DNA of 52,633 nucleotides. Source: Jannaschia formosa (lineage in GTDB: Bacteria; Pseudomonadota; Alphaproteobacteria; Rhodobacterales; Rhodobacteraceae). The notes under the pieces are model-generated. The model was not told the origin of the DNA. It searched no databases and saw only the letters and a list, made by a program, of their open reading frames with translations. Below are positions 25,928 through 33,635 of this stretch, in pieces. The stretch covers positions 1 to 52,633 of the forward strand of contig NZ_QPLJ01000025.1 of the NCBI RefSeq assembly GCF_003340555.1, given 5' to 3'. Numbering within the stretch: the stretch's first letter is position 1; every line of letters starts with the position of its first letter. Made by a program: the position numbers and the translations under genes.

Positions 25928-26398
25928 TCAGGTGACGGGGTCCTGGGCGCGGGGCGCGCCATCCTCGACCTGGTTCTTGAAGGTCTCGAAGAACTGGTCG
26001 GCCATCTTCGCCGCGAAGCCGCCCACGATCCGGGAGCCGAGCTGCGCCAGCTTGCCGCCGACCTTGGCCTCGACCGCGTAGGTCAGCTCCGTCCCCTCGG
26101 GCACCTCGGCCAGAGTCACGTCGGCGGCGCCCTTGGCGAAGCCCGCGACGCCGCCCTTGCCTTCGCCGACGATGCGGTAGCTCTCGGGCGCGTTCACGTC
26201 CTCCAGCGTCACGGCGCCCTTGAAGGTGGCCTTCACCGGGCCGACCTTCTGCTTCACGGTGGCCTCGAACCCTTCGCCGGGCGAGCCCGTCAGCTCCTCG
26301 CAGCCGGGGATGCAGGCCTTCAGCGTCTCCGGATCGTTCAGCTTCGCCCAGACGAGTTCGCGCGGGGCGGCGATGGTGCGGGTTCCGTTCAGTTCCAT
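25928..26398 (-). CDS. Second CoxG-type SRPBCC protein
   Basis: The 156-residue protein is a paralogue of the CoxG at 965-1570. It shares [11 protein letters not shown], the IPGCEELTGSP loop and [13 protein letters not shown], but lacks the long Pro-rich tail and basic end. It lies 58 bases downstream of pccR and has no coxS or coxL beside it. Its job is probably not tied to the molybdenum hydroxylase; lipid or cofactor binding is the general SRPBCC role. Confidence 0.85.
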   Translation of the reverse strand: MELNGTRTIAAPRELVWAKLNDPETLKACIPGCEELTGSPGEGFEATVKQKVGPVKATFKGAVTLEDVNAPESYRIVGEGKGGVAGFAKGAADVTLAEVPEGTELTYAVEAKVGGKLAQLGSRIVGGFAAKMADQFFETFKNQVEDGAPRAQDPVT

Positions 26399-26456
26399 GT
26401 CAGTCCCTCCTAGGCTGGGCCCGTCTTCGCAGAGGCCGCCGCCCCCGCCAAGTAGG

Positions 26457-27833
26457 TCACAAGTCGTAGGGCAACACGCCTCGGTCGTTGGCGTCGATGC
26501 GCAGCGGCCGCTCCAGCGGGGGGACCGCGCGCTGGGGGCAGGCGGCGCGCTCGCAGATCCGGCAGGAGATGCCGATGGGATCGAAGCTGCCGGTCAGGTC
26601 CAGCCCGTCGGCATAGACGATCCGACCCGCATGGCGCAGCTCGCAGCCCAGCGCGATGGCGTGGCGCCGCATCGGCGCCCGCCACGCTCCGCCCGACCGC
26701 GAGACGTCGCGTGCGAGGCAGAAGTATCGGACGCCGTCCGGCGTCTCGGCCAGCTGCCGCAGGAAGCGGCCCGGCGTCTCGAACGCGGCATGCACGTTCC
26801 AGAGCGGGCAGGCGCCCCCGAACCGCGCGAATTGCAGCCGCGTGGCCGAGTGCCGCTTGGTGATCTGCCCCGCCGGGTCGACCCGGACGAAGAAGAAGGG
26901 CACGCCCTTCTCGCCCGGCCGCTGCAGCGTCGAGAGCCGGTGCGACACCTGCTCCAGCGAGGCGCCGAAGCGGCGGGCCAAGGCTTCGAGGTCGTGGCGC
27001 GTCGCATCCGCCTCGGCGCGGAAGGCGCCGTAGGGCATCAGCGCGGCGCCCGCGAAATAGTTGGCAAGCCCGGTGCGCGCGATCGCCCGCGCATCGTCCG
27101 AGGAGAAGCGGGCGAGGTCCAGCGTCGCGTCGAGAAGCTTGCCATGGGCGACCAGCGCGACCTGATGCAGCTGCTGGAACCGCTGCGTCGCCACGTCCGC
27201 CCGGCGCGACAAGGTCAGCCGTCCCTCCCGCATGTCGAAGACACGCAGCCGGTCCGTCTCCTCCAGCCGCACGCGGACGTTGCGGTCGTCCCAGAAGCGG
27301 GCGAGTCCGGCGTCGAGATCGGGCCACTTGCCCGCCAGACGCTCGCCCGCGCAGTCGATGGCGTCGATGTAGTTGTCGCAATAGTGGAAGAAGTCGCGCA
27401 CCTCCTCCCAGGGGCTCGGCGCGGCCATGCCCGAGGACCCCAGCGCGGCGTCCAGCGAGGCCAGCCGCTCGTGCCCGTCGCGATAGGCGCGGTGCAGCGC
27501 GAGGAAGGCACGGGCCAGCGCCGGGGCGTTCGCGGCCGCCAGACGCAGGTCGGCGGTCGGGACGGCATCGGCGAAGACCGGATCGGCCAGCGCCTCGCGC
27601 ATGTCGGAGACCAGCCGCGCCTCGTCGCCGCCGCCGAGCTCGGTCACGTCGAAGCCGAACTCCCGCGCCAGCGCCAGCACCACCGTGGTCGAGACCGGGC
27701 GGTTGTTGTTCTCCATCTGGTTCAGATAGGGCAGGGACACGCCCATCCGGGCCGCGAACTCGGTCTGGGTCAGGCCGATCCGCGTGCGCACCTCGCGCAG
27801 CTTCGCGCCGGCATAGAGTTTCTGTGTCGCCAT
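26457..27833 (-). CDS. pccR: ScfR-family regulator of propionyl-CoA metabolism (PccR-like)
   Basis: The 458-residue protein has an N-terminal XRE helix-turn-helix (about 10-65: LREVRTRIGLTQTEFAARMG, LPYLNQMENNNRPVS). A long acyl-CoA-sensing region follows. The C-terminus has cysteines in CRICERAACPQRAVPP that fit the family's metal-like signature. ScfR proteins include RamB and, in Rhodobacter sphaeroides, PccR, which controls propionyl-CoA carboxylase. The pccB gene lies divergently just past the neighbouring transporter, matching that role. Confidence 0.9.
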   Translation of the reverse strand: MATQKLYAGAKLREVRTRIGLTQTEFAARMGVSLPYLNQMENNNRPVSTTVVLALAREFGFDVTELGGGDEARLVSDMREALADPVFADAVPTADLRLAAANAPALARAFLALHRAYRDGHERLASLDAALGSSGMAAPSPWEEVRDFFHYCDNYIDAIDCAGERLAGKWPDLDAGLARFWDDRNVRVRLEETDRLRVFDMREGRLTLSRRADVATQRFQQLHQVALVAHGKLLDATLDLARFSSDDARAIARTGLANYFAGAALMPYGAFRAEADATRHDLEALARRFGASLEQVSHRLSTLQRPGEKGVPFFFVRVDPAGQITKRHSATRLQFARFGGACPLWNVHAAFETPGRFLRQLAETPDGVRYFCLARDVSRSGGAWRAPMRRHAIALGCELRHAGRIVYADGLDLTGSFDPIGISCRICERAACPQRAVPPLERPLRIDANDRGVLPYDL

Positions 27834-27882
27834 GCCGGAGGGGGTGCCACGGGCGCCGCGCCCTGCAAAGCCCCTTCTAGCG

Positions 27883-29106
27883 TCAGCCGCTCGCCTGTCC
27901 CACCCGCCGGTTGCGCCGGATCGTCAGCAGCACCAGCCCCACGGCGATGAAGCCCGACACCACCATCAGCGCGATCAGCGGCAGCGCGCCGCCGCCCAGC
28001 GCCAGCAGGTGCCCCGCCAGCTCCGACAGGAGCGCGCCGCCCCCGATCATCATCGCGCCGCCGAGGCCCGAGGCCGTGCCCGCCAGGTGCGGCCGCACCG
28101 ACAGCATGCCCGCCGTGGCGTTGGGCAGCACCAGCCCGTTGCCGAGGCCGAGGAAGGACATCAGTCCGAAGAAGACGTAAGGCGAGTCGAATCCGAGGAT
28201 CGTCAGCACCAGCAGGAGCGCGAGCCCCGCCGCCTGCCCGACGGCCCCGGTCAGGATCATCGCGTCGACGCCGAACCGCTGCGAGAAGCGCCCCGACAGC
28301 CCGTTGCCGACCAGGTAGCCCACGGCGGGCGCGCCGAAGAAGGCGCCCAGCGCCACGGGCGACAGGCCATAGACCTGCGACCCCACGAAGGGCGCGCCGC
28401 CGAGATAGGCGAAGAAGGTGCCCGAGGCGAAGGCCGAGGTCAGGCAGTAGCCCCAGAAGCGCGGCGAGCGCAGAAGCTCGGGATACTCGGCAACCTGCGC
28501 GCGGAAGGAGCCGCCGCGCATCGGCGCCGTCTCGCCCAGGTCGACCCAGGTCAGCGCGAACATCGCCACGCCGCCGATCGCCATGACCCAGAAGCTGGCC
28601 TGCCAGCCGAAGGCGCCGTCGAGCCAGCCGCCGAAGAAGGGCGCGATCATGGGCACGACCGACATGCCCATGGTGACGTAGCCCAGCATCGACGCGGCCT
28701 TGTCCTGCTCATAGAGGTCGCGGATGACCGCGCGGCTCAGCGCCATGGCGACGACGACGCTGGCCTGGACCATGCGCATGGCGAGGAAGGTCTCGACGTC
28801 GGGGGCGAAGACGCAACCGACCGAGGCCACCGTGAAGATGGCGAGTCCGCCGAGGATGACGGGCCTGCGGCCGAAGCGGTCGGACAGGGGGCCGATGACC
28901 AGCTGCAGCGTCGCGTTCACCGCGAGGAACAGCGTCACCGCCCGCGCCACCGTCTGCGCGTCGGTCTCGTACCAGACCGCGAGCGAGGGCAGCGACGGCA
29001 GGAAGATGTTCATCGCCATCGTCGACAGGCTGACCAGCGCGACGAGCGTGAGGATGTGCGGGGGCTTGCGCGCCGGCGAGGCGGGGATGTCGGTCATTGT
29101 GGCCAT
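27883..29106 (-). CDS. Bcr/CflA-family MFS drug-efflux transporter
   Basis: The 407-residue protein has twelve spans and the Bcr/CflA motifs: [17 protein letters not shown] in the first loop, [16 protein letters not shown] (motif A), and [10 protein letters not shown]. It probably exports drugs or metabolites. Two ATGs nine bases apart (29106 and 29097) are possible starts; neither has a strong ribosome site. It is upstream of pccR on the same strand, so both may come from the promoter facing pccB. Confidence 0.88.
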   Translation of the reverse strand: MATMTDIPASPARKPPHILTLVALVSLSTMAMNIFLPSLPSLAVWYETDAQTVARAVTLFLAVNATLQLVIGPLSDRFGRRPVILGGLAIFTVASVGCVFAPDVETFLAMRMVQASVVVAMALSRAVIRDLYEQDKAASMLGYVTMGMSVVPMIAPFFGGWLDGAFGWQASFWVMAIGGVAMFALTWVDLGETAPMRGGSFRAQVAEYPELLRSPRFWGYCLTSAFASGTFFAYLGGAPFVGSQVYGLSPVALGAFFGAPAVGYLVGNGLSGRFSQRFGVDAMILTGAVGQAAGLALLLVLTILGFDSPYVFFGLMSFLGLGNGLVLPNATAGMLSVRPHLAGTASGLGGAMMIGGGALLSELAGHLLALGGGALPLIALMVVSGFIAVGLVLLTIRRNRRVGQASG

Positions 29107-29312
29107 TGTGGTCCGCTACGCCCCGGTGTCCATCCTGTCCATTCCGCTTTGCGCACAGGCCATTGTGCGAAGCGGGCAGACCGGATCGCGAGGCTATGCT
29201 GATTTGCGATTGCCTCGAATGGAATATCCCGACCTTTGCAAATATTCTGAAACCCGCTTTCTTCCCCCGTCGCGACGTCGTAGCCCCTGTCACGAGGGAA
29301 AGGGAGGCCGCC
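29107..29312. promoter_or_regulatory. Divergent pccB/transporter-pccR control region with TTTGC sites
   Basis: The region holds three related octamers: TTTGCGCA (29148-29155), TTTGCGAT (29203-29210) and TTTGCAAA (29235-29242). There is also an inverted pair CGCACA/TGTGCG (29152-29169). From memory, the R. sphaeroides PccR site is built of TTTGCAAA-like halves, so these are candidate PccR sites. The perfect palindrome TTTGCAAA lies about 70 bases before pccB. Confidence 0.55.
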
Positions 29313-30845
29313 ATGACCGACATTCTGGACCAGCTGGAGGCGCGCCGCGACGAGGCCCGGGCCGGGGGCGGCGCGCGTCGCGTCGCCGCGCAGCACGCCA
29401 AGGGCAAGCTGACCGCACGCGAGCGGATCGAGCTGCTGCTCGATGCCGGCAGCTTTGAGGAATTCGACATGTTCGTCACCCACCGGGCAACGGATTTCGG
29501 CATGGCCGCCGACAAGCCGGCGGGCGACGGCGTCGTGACCGGCTGGGGCACGATCAACGGCCGGCTCGTCTACGTCTTCAGCCAGGACTTCACCGTCATG
29601 GGCGGGTCGGTCTCCGAGACCCATGCCGCGAAGATCTGCAAGATCCAGGACATGGCGATCCAGAACGGCGCGCCCGTGATCGGGCTGAACGATTCCGGCG
29701 GCGCGCGCATCCAGGAGGGGGTGTCGTCGCTCGCCGGCTATGGCGACGTCTTCCAGCGCAACATCGACGCCTCGGGCGTGATCCCGCAGATCAGCGTCAT
29801 CATGGGTCCCTGCGCCGGTGGCGCGGTCTACTCCCCGGCGATGACCGACTTCATCTTCATGGTGAAGGATTCGTCCTACATGTTCGTCACCGGCCCGGAC
29901 GTGGTGAAGACCGTCACCAACGAGGTGGTCACGGCCGAGGAGCTGGGTGGCGCGTCCGCCCACACGAAGAAGTCGGGCGTGGCTGACGCCGCCTTCGAGA
30001 ACGACGTGGAGGTCCTGGCGGAGGTCCGCCGCCTCGTCGACTTCCTGCCGCTGTCGAACCGCGAGGCGCCGCCCGTGCGTCCCTTCTTCGACGACCCGGG
30101 CCGGATCGAGGAGAGTCTCGACACGCTCGTCCCCGACAACCCGAACATGCCCTACGACATGAAGGAGCTGATCGAGAAGATCGCCGACGAGGGCGACTTC
30201 TTCGAGCTCCAGGCCGATTTCGCCGGCAACATCCTCACCGGCTTCATTCGGATCGAGGGTCGCTCCGTCGGCGTCGTCGCCAACCAGCCGATGGTGCTGG
30301 CGGGCTGTCTCGACATCGATTCCAGCCGCAAGGCCGCCAAGTTCGTCCGCTTCTGCGACGCCTTCGAGATCCCGCTGCTGACGCTGGTCGACGTGCCGGG
30401 CTTCCTGCCGGGCGTGGGCCAGGAATATGGCGGCGTCATCAAGCACGGCGCCAAGCTGCTCTTCGCCTATGGCGAGGCGACGGTGCCGAAGGTCACGGTC
30501 ATCACCCGCAAGGCCTATGGCGGGGCCTATGTCGTCATGTCGTCCAAGCATCTCGCCGCGGACTTCAACTACGCATGGCCCACCTCGGAGATCGCGGTGA
30601 TGGGGGCCAAGGGCGCGGTCGAGATCCTCTACCGCTCCGAGGCGGGGGAACCCGAGAAGATCGCCGCCCGCACGAAGGATTACGAGGACCGCTTCGCCAA
30701 TCCCTTCGTCGCCGCCGAGAAGGGCTTCATAGACGAGGTCATCATGCCCCACTCGACGCGCAAGCGGGTGGCGCGCGCCTTCGCGTCGCTGCGCCACAAG
30801 CGGGCGCAGCGGGCGTGGCGCAAGCACGACACGATTCCGCTGTGA
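29313..30845 (+). CDS. pccB: Propionyl-CoA carboxylase beta subunit (carboxyltransferase)
   Basis: The 510-residue subunit moves the carboxyl group from carboxybiotin to propionyl-CoA to give (S)-methylmalonyl-CoA. The family's acyl-CoA and biotin-binding oxyanion elements are visible: [20 protein letters not shown] and the C-terminal FGxP-like VDVPGFLPG with [11 protein letters not shown]. Length and start ([11 protein letters not shown]) are standard. An AGGGAGG site precedes ATG 29313. A small gene overlaps its stop, and pccA lies 2.8 kb downstream on the same strand. Confidence 0.97.
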   Translation: MTDILDQLEARRDEARAGGGARRVAAQHAKGKLTARERIELLLDAGSFEEFDMFVTHRATDFGMAADKPAGDGVVTGWGTINGRLVYVFSQDFTVMGGSVSETHAAKICKIQDMAIQNGAPVIGLNDSGGARIQEGVSSLAGYGDVFQRNIDASGVIPQISVIMGPCAGGAVYSPAMTDFIFMVKDSSYMFVTGPDVVKTVTNEVVTAEELGGASAHTKKSGVADAAFENDVEVLAEVRRLVDFLPLSNREAPPVRPFFDDPGRIEESLDTLVPDNPNMPYDMKELIEKIADEGDFFELQADFAGNILTGFIRIEGRSVGVVANQPMVLAGCLDIDSSRKAAKFVRFCDAFEIPLLTLVDVPGFLPGVGQEYGGVIKHGAKLLFAYGEATVPKVTVITRKAYGGAYVVMSSKHLAADFNYAWPTSEIAVMGAKGAVEILYRSEAGEPEKIAARTKDYEDRFANPFVAAEKGFIDEVIMPHSTRKRVARAFASLRHKRAQRAWRKHDTIPL

Positions 30846-31204
30846 GCGACTGGCGCCCCGACGGCCGCGGCTGGTGGGAGCGGCGGGAGGGTCCGGCCTA
30901 TGCCCTGACCCGCCGCCTGCCGCTGCGCTGGGACGTCGCCGCCAGCGCGCGGATGCCCGATCTGGGGCGCCGCCGGCTGGCACATGCCGTTCGACAGGAC
31001 CTCTGGCGCATGTTACAGGATTTGCGAGGATTTTCGCCTGCGGTGGAGGTCGTGCGCGCAAACGGCCTCTGCTGCGTGCGCGCGGGCGGTCGGGTGGACG
31101 GGAGGAGGCCGCCCGACTTGCCCGCGCGCATCATTGATCTGCTGCAGGACCCGCACTGCCGCGCCGCCTGGACCCGGTCCGCGGCGCATCGGAGGACGGC
31201 GTGA
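30842..31204 (+). CDS. Small conserved protein coupled to pccB
   Basis: A GTG at 30842 overlaps the pccB stop (GTGA) and opens a 120-residue protein ([20 protein letters not shown] at the start). It is rich in Arg and Trp and has no membrane span. Translational coupling to pccB and a well-formed start indicate a real gene. I recall similar short proteins beside pcc genes in Rhodobacteraceae, but the function is unknown to me; a role in carboxylase assembly is only a guess. Confidence 0.7.
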   Translation: MSDWRPDGRGWWERREGPAYALTRRLPLRWDVAASARMPDLGRRRLAHAVRQDLWRMLQDLRGFSPAVEVVRANGLCCVRAGGRVDGRRPPDLPARIIDLLQDPHCRAAWTRSAAHRRTA

Positions 31205-31252
31205 TGGGAACGCAAGGCGGGCTGGGACGCTTTCTCCGTAAAGGAGGACGTC

Positions 31253-31516
31253 ATGACCAAGGATCACGGACCGCAGATCAAGGACGACGAGACCTACGAG
31301 GCGCTGCGCGACGACGGCGCGTCGAAGGAGAAGGCGGCGCGGATCGCGAATGCGCAGGCCTCGGACCAACAGCACCCCTCGCACAAGGGCGGCAAATCCC
31401 CGGCCTACCAGGACTGGTCGAAGGACGATCTTTACGGGCGCGCGCAGGAACTCGACATCGAGGGCCGGTCGGACATGACCAAGGACGAGCTCATCGAGGC
31501 CTTGCGCTCGCACTGA
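31253..31516 (+). CDS. Small Rho-N (SAP-like) domain protein
   Basis: The 87-residue protein opens MTKDHGPQIKDDETYEALRD. It ends in a Rho termination factor N-terminal/SAP-like helix pair (WSKDDLYGRAQELDIEGRSD, MTKDELIEALRSH). Such small charged proteins may bind nucleic acid or act in stress. The ribosome site AAAGGAGG is very strong. The downstream gene's frame overlaps its end. Confidence 0.82.
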   Translation: MTKDHGPQIKDDETYEALRDDGASKEKAARIANAQASDQQHPSHKGGKSPAYQDWSKDDLYGRAQELDIEGRSDMTKDELIEALRSH

Positions 31517-31887
31517 GCGCGACACTCCTGGCCCTCGCTTCGGCGCCTGCGGGCGCGGAGGGTGTGCCCTCGGGCCAGCCGCTCGTCCTGTGGCAGGTCT
31601 TGTGGGAGCGGGTCGAGGGGCAGGGGACCCAGGCGGTGCTGCGCTTCATCGCGCCGGGGATCGCGCCCGGTGGCGGCGTCGGCATCGACGCTGCGCAGGC
31701 CGACATGGACCGGCTCTGCCAGACCCACGGCGTGCCGGTCGCGGCGCTGGGCTACGCCCGGTCGGACACGGTCGTGCTGGACCTGATGGACCGGCCCGTC
31801 CCTCGCGGAGAGACCGATCGGGAAGCGACTCGATACGTCTCCGTCTATTCCATCCTCGACGGCGCCTGCGTCCCGGAGAACTTTTGA
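31486..31887 (+). CDS. DUF6497-type secreted protein, start codon unresolved
   Basis: The frame encodes a hydrophobic signal-like stretch RAHRGLALALSATLLALASA, then EGVPSGQPLVLWQVLWERVE and a body ending in DGACVPENF. This matches my recollection of the DUF6497 proteins of Rhodobacteraceae (about 130 residues). No ATG, GTG or TTG lies in frame near the signal peptide; the first one upstream is back at 31201. A CTG at 31513 overlaps the stop of the preceding gene (CTGA) but gives too short a signal peptide. The start shown is only where the signal-like segment begins. Confidence 0.6.
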   Translation, partial: RAHRGLALALSATLLALASAPAGAEGVPSGQPLVLWQVLWERVEGQGTQAVLRFIAPGIAPGGGVGIDAAQADMDRLCQTHGVPVAALGYARSDTVVLDLMDRPVPRGETDREATRYVSVYSILDGACVPENF

Positions 31888-31949
31888 TGCCGGCTTGCAA
31901 CAAAAGCTTGCGTGACTGCGTTGGACCGTCGCAGCCTGCCGAGGGTGGG

Positions 31950-31973
31950 GGTGCGTGCCGCACACGCACCTTT
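31950..31973 (+). terminator. Hairpin with short T-run
   Basis: GGTGCGTG (31950-31957) pairs perfectly with CACGCACC (31963-31970) across a five-base loop and is followed by TTT. It lies between the DUF6497 gene and the first tiny lipoprotein, so it may end the upstream transcript or act as a leader hairpin. Confidence 0.5.
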
Positions 31974-31996
31974 GTCTGCACAACAAGGAGAGACTT

Positions 31997-32128
31997 ATGC
32001 GTAACATCATCAAGTTGGCCGCCGTCTTCGGCGTCACCGTCACGCTGGCCGCTTGCGGCGCGGATACCGACGACGACACCGTCTTCGTCCCGACCGTCCA
32101 GCCCGAACCGGTTTCCACCAAGTTCTGA
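31997..32128 (+). CDS. Tiny lipoprotein (43 residues)
   Basis: ATG 31997 follows AAGGAGAGACTT and encodes a 43-residue protein: a basic start MRNIIK, a hydrophobic stretch, lipobox LAAC (Cys20), then an acidic GADTDDDT and a proline-rich end PTVQPEPVSTKF. This is a predicted lipid-anchored peptide in the outer or inner membrane. It resembles in layout the second small lipoprotein at 32366. Confidence 0.65.
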   Translation: MRNIIKLAAVFGVTVTLAACGADTDDDTVFVPTVQPEPVSTKF

Positions 32129-32312
32129 GCGGGCCGGAGCGGCGGCCGCCCGGCCGTCGCTCGTCCTGCAACAATCCCGCCCTCGGGCCGGGTTTGGTGC
32201 GGGCCGGACACGTCGCCTCGAAACAATCGGGGCCTTTTTGGGGCATCCGTATCGCACCGCGAAATGCCGCGATATGATCCTGACAGATCGCAAGGACGCG
32301 ATCGAAATCACG

Positions 32313-32344
32313 GGCGGCGTCGGGGCTGAGACCCCGGCGCCGCC
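32313..32344 (+). promoter_or_regulatory. Strong leader hairpin before second small lipoprotein
   Basis: GGCGGCGTCGGGG (32313-32325) pairs with CCCCGGCGCCGCC (32332-32344), 13 pairs with one G-U, across a six-base loop. It ends 21 bases before the ATG at 32366. No T-run follows, so an mRNA leader structure or processing site is more likely than a terminator. Confidence 0.45.
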
Positions 32345-32365
32345 CGTCAACGTCAGGAGACTGGA

Positions 32366-32509
32366 ATGTCGACCATCATCAAGGCCTGCGCCGGCCTCGC
32401 CGCTCTCTCGCTGCTCGCGGGATGCTTCGTCTCGAACCCGCAGCCCGAAGAGATCGTCATCGTCGAGCCGGCGCCCGTCGTGGCCGAGCCCGTCAGCGGC
32501 AAGTACTGA
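32366..32509 (+). CDS. Tiny lipoprotein (47 residues)
   Basis: ATG 32366 opens a 47-residue protein with start MSTIIKACAGLAALSLLAGC. The lipobox is LAGC (Cys20) and the short tail VSNPQPEEIVIVEPAPVVAE ends in VSGKY. It is built like the lipoprotein at 31997 (same length to Cys, IIK near the start, proline/valine tail ending KF or KY), so the two look like an old tandem duplication. Confidence 0.65.
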   Translation: MSTIIKACAGLAALSLLAGCFVSNPQPEEIVIVEPAPVVAEPVSGKY

Positions 32510-32578
32510 ATCTCCGGGGCGGGGGACGACCTTCCCCGCCCCGATCCGGCCTTCGGCCGCCTCCGTCCGGGGGCGCCC

Positions 32579-32971
32579 ATGCTGAAGCATCGCGGCTTCC
32601 CCGGGCGTCTGCCCTCGACCGACCTCCAGTTCACGATCCGGCGCGGCAATCCCAAGGGCGCCACGCCGATCACCCGGCGGGAGCGGTATCGCGACCGCAA
32701 GGCGCTCGACCGCCGCGCCGACGCGGCCTTCCTCGCCGCCCTCTGGGAGCATTTCGGCGACCAGCCCTTCGAGCGCGGCAATCTCGACGCCGGCCGGCTG
32801 TCCTGGCTCTTCGGGCGCGAGGTCGTGGCCGTCGACGATCCCTTCGACCCGACCTCCTACGAGGCGCTGCTGCGCGTCGACGAGTCGGCGGCGCGGGCGG
32901 CCTTCCCCGAGATCTTCGAGCAGCCCGAGGATGCCGACTGGGACGACGTCTGGGACGAGGACTCGGCATGA
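32579..32971 (+). CDS. Hypothetical soluble protein
   Basis: The 130-residue protein opens MLKHRGFPGRLPSTDLQFTI, has a basic N-terminal third (NPKGATPITRRERYRDRK) and an acidic end (QPEDADWDDVWDEDSA). No membrane span or known motif is seen. Codon usage fits the genome and the frame is long for this strand, so it is probably real, but I do not recognise it. Confidence 0.55.
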   Translation: MLKHRGFPGRLPSTDLQFTIRRGNPKGATPITRRERYRDRKALDRRADAAFLAALWEHFGDQPFERGNLDAGRLSWLFGREVVAVDDPFDPTSYEALLRVDESAARAAFPEIFEQPEDADWDDVWDEDSA

Positions 32972-33323
32972 TTTCGCGCAGCCGCCCCGTCGTTGGGCCA
33001 TGTCCCGCCGATTTCGCGCCCGGCGCGCTGTCCGGCTTCCGAGGCGGGGAATGGCCGGTCAGGGTCGACTCGCGCCTGTCGACATGCGGCCATTCGCGCC
33101 GCTGCGCCGCCGGGCAGACGTGGAACCGTACCCCTTCCTCTCCCGGGCAGTGGCCGGTCCGACAGGATCGGTCGCGGCCCGGGCTCTTTCCTGTGAGGCC
33201 CTGGTCGGCGCCGGGCGCGCTCGGCGGATTGTTGCGCGACCCCGCGTCATGCGGCGCGAATGTGGAAACCATCGGCGCCGGGGATGCGTTACCGCGTAGA
33301 TTGCCATCTACCGGAGACCGCCC
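32972..33323. other. Gene-free 352-base stretch
   Basis: Several short open frames here are Arg/Pro-rich and unsupported. The only structure I see is a small hairpin GTAGAT-TGCC-ATCTAC (33296-33311) just before the ribosome site of the next gene. Confidence 0.5.
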
Positions 33324-33515
33324 ATGTATCGCCTTCTCGCTCTTCCCGTGCTCGCCCTCACCCTGTCCGCCTGCGTCACCCAGCAGGACGTCGGCCGAGG
33401 CGCCGTCGGCGCCGGGCTCGGCTGCGTCGCGGGCGAGATCATTCGCGACGGCCAGTGCGTCGAGGGCGCCGTCCTGGGCGGCACCTCTGCCGTCGTCGGC
33501 GGCCGCATCCGCTGA
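33324..33515 (+). CDS. Small glycine-zipper lipoprotein
   Basis: The 63-residue protein has start MYRLLALPVLALTLSAC with lipobox LSAC (Cys17). A Gly/Ala-rich zipper follows (GRGAVGAGLGCVAGE and GAVLGGTSAVVGG). Such proteins sit in the outer membrane. A rho-independent terminator at 33551 closes the transcript before pccA. Confidence 0.7.
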   Translation: MYRLLALPVLALTLSACVTQQDVGRGAVGAGLGCVAGEIIRDGQCVEGAVLGGTSAVVGGRIR

Positions 33516-33550
33516 CATCCGGGCCTTCGGGCCCGCCGCATCGCTTTCGG

Positions 33551-33584
33551 GGTCGCCCGGTCCGAGGACCGGGCGGCCCCTTTT
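33551..33584 (+). terminator. Rho-independent terminator
   Basis: GGTCGCCCGGTC (33551-33562) pairs with GACCGGGCGGCC (33567-33578), twelve pairs with one G-U, across CGAG. It is followed by CCTTTT. It separates the small lipoprotein gene from pccA. Confidence 0.8.
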
Positions 33585-33635
33585 CACGTCAAGACCAAGA
33601 ACCGACCGGGACCGCCCCGGCGCCGAGGGGACCGC

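Noticed and set aside
32993-33307. Small open frames in the gap before the glycine-zipper lipoprotein
   Set aside because: Arg/Pro-rich on both strands, no ribosome site and no recognisable feature.
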